Part shown: one piece after another, positions 19,263-27,126 of the stretch | Layout: the number at the start of each line of letters is the position of its first letter | How positions within the stretch are numbered: position 1 is the first letter of the stretch | DNA from: a virus | Strand: one strand, 5' to 3' | Virus record (IMG/VR): IMGVR_UViG_3300022591_000055 | Location: 1-27,784 of that record | Length of the DNA: 27,784 nucleotides | Translations under genes and position numbers: made by a program | Notes under the pieces: generated by a model | Told to the model about the DNA's origin: nothing | The model's input: only the letters and a program-made list of their open reading frames with translations | Databases searched by the model: none

Positions 19263-20441
19263 TTATCTTCCAGCTAGATGAATTATTCTTGCTAAACTAT
19301 CAGCTTCACCATATGAAACATGTTCCATTGTTGGTGCAGCAGTAGGATTTACTGGTTGTGGGCCAGTTTCATATGCAGTTTTAAACTCTTGTTGTGCTTT
19401 TTTTGTCGCAGGCCCCATAATTCCATCATCAGCACCAGCAGGCAAGTAACCAAATTTAATAAGAATTTGTTGTGCTTCTTTAACTTTTGGATTAAGCTGA
19501 CTTGGATTTTTAGGTGCGTGTGTACCCCAATCATCCCCGATTGTTGAACCATTTTCCCATTCAGATCCTGATAATAGTGAATTTACAGTTGCAACACCAG
19601 CTGCTGCACCTGCAACACCGCCTGCAACCTTGCCTGCCATCTTAACAGCATCTGGGTTATCATGAATACCTCTACCAATCGCATGTGCATTTTTTTCACT
19701 TTGTGAAATGGCACTAAATCTTTTAGTTACAGGATCGACTGTTTGTGGAGTAAATTTGGTACCTTTTAATCCAGCTGATGCAGCTTTTGCGTATTTACTA
19801 GCGGCACCCAATGCTGAACCTACCATACCTTCTGATAATATTTCCATATATGACTTTAATTCAGCAGCTGAATTTTCATAAACTCTAGTTTCAGCTACTG
19901 GTGTTTGAATGTTAGGAGTAATTGCTGCTGATGCAGCAGGTGCTAAATTAGATGGTGTTGGTTGTGCTTGTGGTACACCAGAACCTTGTGCTGGCGCCAA
20001 TGGCCTACCTTGATTTATTTTATCATACTCTACTGCTTTTTGAGTTTTTGGACCCATAATCCCGTCAGCTTTTAATGGATATCCTTTTGCAATTAAATCT
20101 TGTTGAATTTTTTGAACTGCTGGATCTGGTTTTGCAACTGGTTTAGCTACCACTGGTTTTGGCGGTGTTGGTTGACCAGCACCTTGTGGTTTAGTTGGAT
20201 CTTGTTCACCAGCATCAGCTGCACTCATTGTGTATGGTTTTGCTGGTTTTGATGGATATGTTCTCTTATCTATTGCGCTCGGAGAATTCCACCAATTTTT
20301 TAATTTATCCCATTGTTGTCCAACTTGTGCTCCATACGACGCTGGATATTGTTGAGCTAATTGTCCACCTTCGAGCATTGTCATGTATTCTCTAAGTGAG
20401 CTTATAGATTCTGATAATTGTTGTTCTGTATATTTTTTCAT
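19263..20441 (-). CDS. Virion-type protein with two peptidoglycan-binding domains (392 aa)
   Basis: Two PG_binding_1-like repeats: PAVQKIQQDLIAKGYPLKA with DGIMGPKTQKAV (108-137), and VKEAQQILIKFGYLPAG with DGIMGPATKKAQQ (320-351). A Pro/Ala linker follows the first, and a glycine-zipper hydrophobic stretch (269-290, VAGGVAGAAAG) precedes the second. The N-terminus and the centre share a motif (SLREYMTMLEGG at 15-26, ELKSYMEILSEG at 194-205), so the protein looks duplicated. No lytic catalytic domain is visible. It may anchor the virion or an injected protein to the host cell wall. AAGGAAT site before ATG 20441. Confidence 0.78.
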   Translation of the reverse strand: MKKYTEQQLSESISSLREYMTMLEGGQLAQQYPASYGAQVGQQWDKLKNWWNSPSAIDKRTYPSKPAKPYTMSAADAGEQDPTKPQGAGQPTPPKPVVAKPVAKPDPAVQKIQQDLIAKGYPLKADGIMGPKTQKAVEYDKINQGRPLAPAQGSGVPQAQPTPSNLAPAASAAITPNIQTPVAETRVYENSAAELKSYMEILSEGMVGSALGAASKYAKAASAGLKGTKFTPQTVDPVTKRFSAISQSEKNAHAIGRGIHDNPDAVKMAGKVAGGVAGAAAGVATVNSLLSGSEWENGSTIGDDWGTHAPKNPSQLNPKVKEAQQILIKFGYLPAGADDGIMGPATKKAQQEFKTAYETGPQPVNPTAAPTMEHVSYGEADSLARIIHLAGR

Positions 20442-20450
20442 AATAATTCC

Positions 20451-22676
20451 TTATAATCCTGCATATTTTCTAATCTGAGCCAAATCATCAGATTCATTAA
20501 CTTGTAATTCACGAACCATGATTGTCATTTTATCAAGTCTTGAATCACCATCATGTTTTTTAATACCAGCTAAATGCATAACGTCATCATGTTCTTGAGA
20601 ATGTACATCCGAGCTTGGATCATCTTCTTCAATTTCAGCTAATACTTGTTTAACGTCTTCAATAGTAGCATGTTTATATTCACCACCACGAAACTTCTTT
20701 TTAATTTTTTCTTTTACTGCAGTGCCGCCTATAGTATAATTACCATTGCCATTCTCACCATCTTCGTTCCAGAATCCTTCTATAGAATCTCTAACTTCTT
20801 GTATTCCATTTGACTCATTATCGTCTTCAGAAAATCCACATTCCATTGGGTTCAGACCACATTCTCTAATGGCATCTTGTAGTGTCATACCTTCAGCAAA
20901 TTGTGTAGATAATGTAGCGCCAGATTCACGAACTTTAATAAATTTTGCTTTTATTTTAGCTAATTTATCTGAGCTTTCTGCTATTGGAGCAGGCGGTGGT
21001 AATTCACCTTCTGGTGGAGGCGGCAATTCGCCCTCTGGTGGTAATGCAGCTTCTGGTGGAGCTAGTGGTGCTGGTGCTGGTGCTGGTGCTGGTGGAGCAG
21101 ACAAAGATTGATCACCTACCGCAGAACTGTCTCCAGTACCAAAATTTAATTGCATTGCCACGTCTTCATCTCGGTAGTTTACATATTTTTCAATCATGGC
21201 ACGCACATCTAAATTTGGATTAATATGTCTTAGAGATTCTATAAATGCAGGATCATCAATTATTCCTTGTAGACTGGCGATTGCAGTTATACCATCTGGG
21301 CCATTTAATAATTCACGAGAAAGAATATCATTAAGTTTATCAATTGCACGTTTTCTAGCACCTAAATTATTACTAAATAATTCATCTTTATCCTCGTTTA
21401 ATAAACCCTCAACAAATGACTCAAATTGTTTTTCTGGATTTAATACTTTGCGTTTTCTTGGACGAGATTTTGTATCATAATGCACTGGGCGTTCGTACAT
21501 GCCGGTATCATTACGATATATTACCATCACGCGTGGATGTCCTGTTTCATCTTCATAGTTAATTCTAGCAGTTTCACCATATGAAATGTTTTGTCCAAAT
21601 GGCCAGAAATCAATTAATCCTTCTGCTTCTAATGCAGCATTTAAAGTTGGAAACCAATTTTGTTTTGAATGACGGCTTCCTTCGTCTAATAAATCATCAA
21701 CTGATAATTCTTTAACTGGTGCAGCGGATTCGCCTACCAATTTATATATGTATGGAAATACTGATTTTAGATCTTCATTAAAGGTACGAATGGTTAACCG
21801 ATCAACCCAATCATTCATAATATCTTCCGGAATCATTTTTTCTTCAGTATCTTCGTATGAATCTGCAAAAGATTTGTAATACGTTTCTCTTTGTAAATTT
21901 TGAACATGTTTTTTGATGTCATTGATACGATCTCCGACTTGTTCATTGATGTCGCCCATTGCTTCTGATAATTGCTCTTGACGAGAAACATATCCTTTAA
22001 ATTTTCGTAGTTGATTTAATTCTTCGCTCAAACTAGTAATATGTTTTCCGATTAAATCATATGGATTACCACCGTGTTTTATATGTTCTGCTAAAGCTCT
22101 TGCCCCAGGTAAATGTTTATATGGGTAGCGAAACCGTTCACCTTCTGCATTTTCAATATAAATTTTATCAATATGCATTGAACGACCAGCAGCTACTGTT
22201 TCGTTCACTGATTGACTATGCTTTATGATTAATCTTGTTTCTCCTAAATCTTGGTAACTAATTTTTGATGTACCAAACATTTTATTTTCCATAATGGGTT
22301 TTTCCTTCCTTGTTGACACAAAGTTATATCGTTTCTGTAAATTATTTTGACCTATATGTTGTACATCAAAATTTAACAATCTATTTTTGGCAAATCGTCT
22401 AAATGATCTTAAAAATCTAAATGCAGCCTTATTTTTGTTTGTAGTTAAATCGCCGCATATCTGCACCAATATTCCATCATCTTGATCTAACGTTATTGAA
22501 ATAGTTCCTAAAGAGACTCCATCACGTAAATATTCAAACTCAAAAAATCTAGCTTCTGGGATATCATCTTTTTTGGTTAAAACTGTTCCATGTTTATCAC
22601 CAATTTTAATATCAGAAAATCTAGTTTGAATTTTTCCGTATAAGTCTAATGCTATTTTATTTAAATTATTGTCCAT
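20451..22676 (-). CDS. Large conserved T4-superfamily protein, probable virion component (741 aa)
   Basis: I recall this family from marine T4-like phages; function unassigned. N-terminal domain 1-125 (IALDLYGKIQTRFSDIKIG, FFEFEYLRDGVSLGTISI), then a second domain with SKISYQDLGETRLIIKHSQ and IYIENAEGERFRYPYKHLP (about 136-215), helical and coiled-coil-like region 215-300, a Pro/Ala-rich hinge with LPPEGELPPPPEGELPPP (about 562-600), and a helical C-terminus ending DLAQIRKYAGL. The hinge DNA contains GGTGCT microsatellite copies near 21066-21091. An internal ATG (22292) has a strong AAGGAAGGA site and could make a shorter product. Located beside terminase. Confidence 0.75.
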   Translation of the reverse strand: MDNNLNKIALDLYGKIQTRFSDIKIGDKHGTVLTKKDDIPEARFFEFEYLRDGVSLGTISITLDQDDGILVQICGDLTTNKNKAAFRFLRSFRRFAKNRLLNFDVQHIGQNNLQKRYNFVSTRKEKPIMENKMFGTSKISYQDLGETRLIIKHSQSVNETVAAGRSMHIDKIYIENAEGERFRYPYKHLPGARALAEHIKHGGNPYDLIGKHITSLSEELNQLRKFKGYVSRQEQLSEAMGDINEQVGDRINDIKKHVQNLQRETYYKSFADSYEDTEEKMIPEDIMNDWVDRLTIRTFNEDLKSVFPYIYKLVGESAAPVKELSVDDLLDEGSRHSKQNWFPTLNAALEAEGLIDFWPFGQNISYGETARINYEDETGHPRVMVIYRNDTGMYERPVHYDTKSRPRKRKVLNPEKQFESFVEGLLNEDKDELFSNNLGARKRAIDKLNDILSRELLNGPDGITAIASLQGIIDDPAFIESLRHINPNLDVRAMIEKYVNYRDEDVAMQLNFGTGDSSAVGDQSLSAPPAPAPAPAPLAPPEAALPPEGELPPPPEGELPPPAPIAESSDKLAKIKAKFIKVRESGATLSTQFAEGMTLQDAIRECGLNPMECGFSEDDNESNGIQEVRDSIEGFWNEDGENGNGNYTIGGTAVKEKIKKKFRGGEYKHATIEDVKQVLAEIEEDDPSSDVHSQEHDDVMHLAGIKKHDGDSRLDKMTIMVRELQVNESDDLAQIRKYAGL

Positions 22677-22688
22677 CTCTTATTTATC

Positions 22689-24287
22689 CTAATTCTGATA
22701 ACTTGTCGTTATGTAAATTGGCATAGGTGCATCCCATTCTGGTTCATCGTCATTTGAACTCAATGTTTCAAAAACGCGTGGATCCCATTCAGCTAATATA
22801 ACACTCATTCTGACTATTAGCAATAAAGCAGACACCAAATCATCATTTTGGCCAGATTTTGCTTTAAAACTAACACCGTTAGCAATATAAGTTTTAAGTT
22901 CAGATATCAACGATTTACTATTAATAGTCATCTTTTTTTCTTCAATTAAATATTTTAACTTAGCACATGCTGCTATCTTATTTCCATATGTAGTATTAAA
23001 ACCTTTTCTAAATTTTCTTACATGACCTTTTCTAACTGGCTCTGAAACAAATAATCCAGGAAAAGTTTCCTCGCCTAAATCCTTAATAACAATTAATGCA
23101 GCTTCACCTAATGAATTATTTTCAGTTGACCAATATATTTGCGATGCATTTGATTGACCAATTTCGTCACGGATATAATTTAAAATATCTCTAAATAATT
23201 TAACTTGTTGTTGAACTGGTGTGATGTTATGTCTCCACTCACCTACCTGTGTAAAACTTGGTAATTCAAAAATTTGTATTGCCGCATAATCACCACCAGT
23301 TCCTAAACTAGGATCTAAAGATGCCAAATATAATGAATTAGGGTCTAGTTTTTTATACCATCTTACTTCACCCAATTTACTGATAGGCTCCTTGCCTACC
23401 ATTTCAGATAACAAAATACTATTAACTAATGTTTCATCAAAGGCCAAGAACTCTAAACCATATTCACGTCTAAAAGCTTCTTCACCTATTCTTCCCATTT
23501 CTTTCTTTTTCCATTCTTCATCTCTATCAGGATGATCATACCATTCTGATCTAAAGCCATGGAACCCATTAATACCTAATCCAGTATCTGTTTCATTTCC
23601 AAACTCATCAAATTTATATTGGCTTTCTTTCCAAATTGTTGCAAAAGTATCTTCATCGCTGTTTGGTGTGCTTGTAATAATAGCACGCCCACCAGTTGCT
23701 AATGTTGGTGAGATTGATGTCCAAAATTCTGATGCAATATTTGGTGGAACAAACGCAAACTCATCATTGTAAAGTAAAGATATTGACATTCCTCGCCCAG
23801 TGTTACCAGTTGTAGTAGTACTGACGATTCTTGAACCATTATCAAATTCAATAGAACCTTTATTATAATTTACTACTCCACAACGTATATGGTCAGGGCA
23901 CAATTCATAGCCATATCGTATACGTTGCATTATTTCCTGTGCACCAGAGAATTTATGGGCAGCCACTAATATTGTTTGGTCTGGATGAAACATTGCGTGC
24001 CATAGAAGATATACACCAGCACAAGTAGTTTTTCCAGATTGGCGAGGAAGGATATTTATATTAAATGTATAATTATGATAACTTTTTAATAAGTCTTCTT
24101 GGAATTTATACGGTTGAAATAGCATTTTTCCTTTAGTAGGATGCTGTATATAATAGAAATTTTTTGCAAAGTAAAGATACCCATCTTCTGGATCAGAACA
24201 TGCAATTAAATCTTTTACATGTTCTTCTGTAAAGTGTTCTTTAATATTTGATTTTTTGGTTACTACGCCGTCTAGAAATTTTGCCAA
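22689..24287 (-). CDS. 17: Terminase large subunit (T4 gp17)
   Basis: Packaging motor ATPase and headful nuclease. 532 residues (T4 gp17 610). Walker A LPRQSGKTT (80-88), Walker B ISLLYNDEFAF (169-179) and coupling motif ITSTPN (204-209) form the ATPase. The C-terminal RNase H-like nuclease has ASLDPSLGTGGDYAAI (Asp 325 and 333), STENNSLGEAAL, and DDLVSALLLIVRM near the end. The start appears to be TTG 24287 preceded by GGAAG; no in-frame ATG lies between it and an upstream stop. It follows gp16 after two virion-type genes rather than directly, unlike T4. Confidence 0.94.
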   Translation of the reverse strand: MAKFLDGVVTKKSNIKEHFTEEHVKDLIACSDPEDGYLYFAKNFYYIQHPTKGKMLFQPYKFQEDLLKSYHNYTFNINILPRQSGKTTCAGVYLLWHAMFHPDQTILVAAHKFSGAQEIMQRIRYGYELCPDHIRCGVVNYNKGSIEFDNGSRIVSTTTTGNTGRGMSISLLYNDEFAFVPPNIASEFWTSISPTLATGGRAIITSTPNSDEDTFATIWKESQYKFDEFGNETDTGLGINGFHGFRSEWYDHPDRDEEWKKKEMGRIGEEAFRREYGLEFLAFDETLVNSILLSEMVGKEPISKLGEVRWYKKLDPNSLYLASLDPSLGTGGDYAAIQIFELPSFTQVGEWRHNITPVQQQVKLFRDILNYIRDEIGQSNASQIYWSTENNSLGEAALIVIKDLGEETFPGLFVSEPVRKGHVRKFRKGFNTTYGNKIAACAKLKYLIEEKKMTINSKSLISELKTYIANGVSFKAKSGQNDDLVSALLLIVRMSVILAEWDPRVFETLSSNDDEPEWDAPMPIYITTSYQN

Positions 24288-24310
24288 TTGACTTCTTCCA
24301 TGAAAGGGAT

Positions 24311-24337
24311 ATGATGCAGATGATATATCTGCATCAT
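24311..24337 (-). promoter_or_regulatory. 11-bp perfect stem-loop upstream of terminase
   Basis: ATGATGCAGAT (24311-24321) and its complement (24327-24337) enclose a 5-nt loop in the 59-bp gap between the 292-residue gene and terminase. No T-run follows leftward, so an mRNA processing site or partial terminator is more likely than a full intrinsic terminator. Confidence 0.65.
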
Positions 24338-24346
24338 TTGATTATG

Positions 24347-25225
24347 TTATCTAGTTTTTACTTCAGTATATAAACTTTGTAATTTTCCTAATAATGATTC
24401 ATCTAAATTAAAAAATGGATTACTACCGCCATTTTCTTTTCTAGCTGACAGACCTTTACTAGCCAAATCATTACCAGTTCTTGTAACCGCCGAAACATTA
24501 TATTTTATTGGTCCTGAACTATACTTAGCTGAATTTCCATAATCATCATCTAGGATATCTTCGTCATCATATTCTGGCTCAGTGGCTACTTTATCAGCAC
24601 CTAATAAAATATCATCTTCGGCATCATGATATAATGGTGCACTTTTATCTTCAAGATTAGAAAGGATTTTAAGTAAATCACGGATTCCACCAGCGCCTTG
24701 TCCATTGATGTTTACAGTAGCATTTACTGAATCTTGTTGCGCTGGGTGTTGAGCCGCTTTTGCATCACATTCTGCACATTCTTCAACAGTTGATTCATAT
24801 AGATCCCCAGCATTATCATAATTCTTAACATCATTTTGTTGAATCCAATCATGCAGTAATTCTTTTAACTCAGGATTTGAATTAGCTGCGTCAGTAACAT
24901 CAACTTTACTAGTGTCAAATGAATCATATCCGTTAGGATATGTGGTTGCTATAACATCGTGAAACTCAACATTGCCACGATGATCAAATGAATATGACAT
25001 CTTGATATCAGCCCCATCAAATTCAGAATTCTCATCTATACCAAACTCTTGTTTAAGATGCTGTGGAACATCAATTAATACATCTTCAACTGTTCTAACA
25101 TGACCATATGCGTCACCATAATCTTCTGGTGGAGCTTGACGATCTATAATTCCTTGTTGAAATTTATGCTCATTCACTGGAGTATCTAGATCTGCTATTT
25201 TCTTCAATAATTTATTAAAATCCAT
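24347..25225 (-). CDS. Probable virion protein, unknown function (292 aa)
   Basis: ATG 25225 (MDFNKLLKKIADLDTP) is chosen: AAGGA lies upstream and the previous stop is 1 bp away. Acidic overall. Residues 15-120 read as a mixed alpha/beta domain (YGHVRTVEDVLIDVPQHLK, IKMSYSFDHRGNVEFHD). The middle holds a CAECDAK motif and a Gly-rich VNINGQGAGGIRDLLKILS. The region from about 215 is Asp/Glu-rich and probably disordered, ending SLLGKLQSLYTEVKTR. I do not recognise a family with confidence. Its position in the head and packaging cluster suggests a capsid-internal or head-assembly protein. Confidence 0.7.
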   Translation of the reverse strand: MDFNKLLKKIADLDTPVNEHKFQQGIIDRQAPPEDYGDAYGHVRTVEDVLIDVPQHLKQEFGIDENSEFDGADIKMSYSFDHRGNVEFHDVIATTYPNGYDSFDTSKVDVTDAANSNPELKELLHDWIQQNDVKNYDNAGDLYESTVEECAECDAKAAQHPAQQDSVNATVNINGQGAGGIRDLLKILSNLEDKSAPLYHDAEDDILLGADKVATEPEYDDEDILDDDYGNSAKYSSGPIKYNVSAVTRTGNDLASKGLSARKENGGSNPFFNLDESLLGKLQSLYTEVKTR

Positions 25226-25226
25226 T

Positions 25227-25844
25227 TTATTTTCCTTTAACTGGGTCAACAATCAAATTTTGTTTAGATCCGACTGGACTTACACCTTTTTCAGATGTCG
25301 TTGTTTTGCTCGTTTGTTTTTTTTCTGTTGGTGCTTTTTTTGTAAATAATTTATTATTAGCACCTTTATATGGCTCACCTTGTGTTTTAGATTTACCTAA
25401 TTCTTTTAGGAATGCCAATGTATGTTTATCCCCTACTAAATCTTGGTTATTAGATTTTTCATACGGTTTATTAAGAAGTGATTCACCAGATTTCTCATCA
25501 TGTTGATGATTAATTTCATCTTCTTGATCTTCAAATATGTTTCTAACGACAACACAGTCATGTGATATTTTTAGAGTTTCAGCTACAATATCACGTACTT
25601 GAATGCTTGTTGCTGGATAATTTAGTACTATATCATATATAGTAACATTACTATTTTTATGTGATGGAAAATCTACCAGTGTTTCTTGAATTGGCGTTCT
25701 TGTTGCTTCTGAACAACTATCTAAGTCAAAACTTGAAAATGCTTTTTTTAATATATCTTGTGCACTATCATATTCGCCCGCTAATTTAATTTTAAACTCG
25801 TAAACCTTTTTAGTTTCGTTCATGTATTCGTATAATGATTTCAT
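25227..25844 (-). CDS. Conserved virion-type protein with packaged-protein N-terminus (205 aa)
   Basis: N-terminus MKSLYEYMNETKK resembles T4 capsid-targeting leaders (MKTYQEF-type) followed by a possible prohead-protease site. The domain at 13-105 contains YEFKIKLAGEYDSAQDILK, ATRTPIQETLVDFP and YDIVLNYPATSIQVRDIVA, blocks I recall in a conserved virion protein of marine T4-like phages. The C-terminal half is Lys/Thr/Ser-rich and probably disordered (KKAPTEKKQTSKTTTSEKG), suited to neutralising packaged DNA. The role is inferred from context and composition. Confidence 0.72.
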   Translation of the reverse strand: MKSLYEYMNETKKVYEFKIKLAGEYDSAQDILKKAFSSFDLDSCSEATRTPIQETLVDFPSHKNSNVTIYDIVLNYPATSIQVRDIVAETLKISHDCVVVRNIFEDQEDEINHQHDEKSGESLLNKPYEKSNNQDLVGDKHTLAFLKELGKSKTQGEPYKGANNKLFTKKAPTEKKQTSKTTTSEKGVSPVGSKQNLIVDPVKGK

Positions 25845-25852
25845 AATAATCC

Positions 25853-26326
25853 TTATTTCATATTTTTTAATTTTTCTAACAAACTATTCCGATCTGAAAC
25901 AATAAATCCATTACCTGGAATATTAACACTATTATCATCCGGACTAGTATCGTTATCTAATTTTTGCTTTTTAAGTTGTAACTCTATCATTTTCAACTTT
26001 TTATCTATTTTTGATGATTTAGCGTCAATGGCATTTTTAAGCATTGTTGATGCAACTTCAAATATTCTACTTGAATATCTTGCTTCAACATTCATACCCA
26101 AGTCCATTAAATCATCATATGCTGCTGTAGCTCGTCTTGCCAACGAATCAAATTCTTCATCAGAAATATCTCCAAGACCTTTGACTTGAGGCAATGCAGC
26201 TGAAATTTTATCAAATTCAGACATACTTCTAAGTGCACTCTTCTTAGGTTTTTTTTCTTTTTTTTCTTCTTCCTTAACTAATGATTTAGTTTCTGGTAAA
26301 TTTAATATTTCTTCTAATTTTCTCAT
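25853..26326 (-). CDS. 16: Terminase small subunit (T4 gp16)
   Basis: Forms the ring that recognises DNA and regulates gp17. 157 residues from ATG 26326 (MRKLEEILNLP; T4 gp16 164); the frame extends to TTG 26341 but neither start has a good ribosome site. N-terminal leader, Lys/Glu-rich linker (about 15-32), then the oligomerising helical hairpin AYDDLMDLGMNVEARYSSR and FEVASTMLKNAIDAKSSKI with a coiled coil (KLKMIELQLKKQK), and a C-terminal segment GNGFIVSDRNSLLEKLKNM resembling the gp16 tail VFMGSPTELMDEI. Identified by architecture and by the neighbouring gp17 and gp4. Confidence 0.8.
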   Translation of the reverse strand: MRKLEEILNLPETKSLVKEEEKKEKKPKKSALRSMSEFDKISAALPQVKGLGDISDEEFDSLARRATAAYDDLMDLGMNVEARYSSRIFEVASTMLKNAIDAKSSKIDKKLKMIELQLKKQKLDNDTSPDDNSVNIPGNGFIVSDRNSLLEKLKNMK

Positions 26327-26346
26327 AATAATAGTTATCAAATATG

Positions 26347-26772
26347 TTAATGAAACAAATCGTTCTCGGTCAAAACTCTGAACTTTATTCCTTGTTGTTT
26401 ACAATAAATTGAAGCAGCTTGCCATTTAGCTTGATTCTTTATGAATTGTGCTTGGTTATATCTACTTTTACCTGTTCGCTCCATTAATGTTTGACTTGCT
26501 GGCTTGATTTCTATTAATTCAACCATCATTTTATTATTTTTATCCAAATATTGTATAAAGAAATCAGGAACATATACTGTATTTTTTCCTGTTAAAGGAT
26601 CTTTATATGGTATACGTATTGCTTCACTTGCCCATTTTTGTACACTAGAATGTGTATCACAAAAATTACAAAAATTCCACTCCCAACTAGAACGATAAAT
26701 TGGAAGTTTAGTCCCTATATATTTATCTGGGTTCTTTGGTGTAAATTTTCCATTAGCAAATTTACTAGCCAT
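26347..26772 (-). CDS. 4: gp4 head-completion protein (nuclease-like fold)
   Basis: Completes DNA-filled heads before tail joining in T4. 141 residues (T4 gp4 150). Diagnostic blocks: NPDKYIGTKLPIYRSSWEW (14-32), FCDTHSSVQKWASEAIRIP, VYVPDFFIQYLD and MVELIEIKPASQT, the PD-(D/E)xK-like pattern of the gp4/TnsA-type fold with Asp in PDF and Glu-x-Lys in EIK. ATG 26772 overlaps the TAG or TAA region of the preceding gene by one base. Lies directly upstream of gp16. Confidence 0.88.
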   Translation of the reverse strand: MASKFANGKFTPKNPDKYIGTKLPIYRSSWEWNFCNFCDTHSSVQKWASEAIRIPYKDPLTGKNTVYVPDFFIQYLDKNNKMMVELIEIKPASQTLMERTGKSRYNQAQFIKNQAKWQAASIYCKQQGIKFRVLTENDLFH

Positions 26773-27125
26773 TAGATAACAATATTCCGTGATTCATACG
26801 CGTCCACGATTGATGATATTCTATAACCAAGTAGACTTGTTTTTTCTCTTGATGCATTTAAAATTTGTATTACAATTTGATTTAATTCAGAATCATCTAA
26901 TGTATTTAATGTATCAATTACTTCAAATACGTTTACATTGTCCGCTCTTGCCTGATTTAATATAACAATGGTTGTAGATCGGGCACTTTCAACATCAAAA
27001 CCGCGCTTTTCAAAAAAACCAGTTATTGCATCTATTTGATTTACTGGAAATGAAACTTGATTTTGAAAAGTACTATCAAAAAATTGTTTACTTTCAGTTG
27101 TTAATTTTGGTAAGTTTGATGACAT
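26772..27125 (-). CDS. Probable structural/assembly protein (117 aa)
   Basis: Helical protein with KQFFDSTFQNQVSFPVNQI, then AITGFFEKRGFDVESARST, IVILNQARADNVNVFEVID and LNQIVIQILNASREKTSLL followed by GYR. I recall small proteins of this pattern beside gp4 and tail genes in cyanophage-like genomes, described only as virion or hypothetical. ATG 27125 is 1 bp after the stop of the tube-like gene. No membrane segment or catalytic motif. Confidence 0.75.
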   Translation of the reverse strand: MSSNLPKLTTESKQFFDSTFQNQVSFPVNQIDAITGFFEKRGFDVESARSTTIVILNQARADNVNVFEVIDTLNTLDDSELNQIVIQILNASREKTSLLGYRISSIVDAYESRNIVI

Positions 27126-27126
27126 A

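Noticed and set aside
20746-21223. Plus-strand open frames rich in Gly/Ala/Ser opposite the Pro-rich hinge
   Set aside because: They are antisense shadows of the repetitive Pro/Ala codons in the 741-residue protein.
24053-24060. TATAAATA on the minus strand inside terminase
   Set aside because: Located inside coding sequence with no gene start nearby; chance match.
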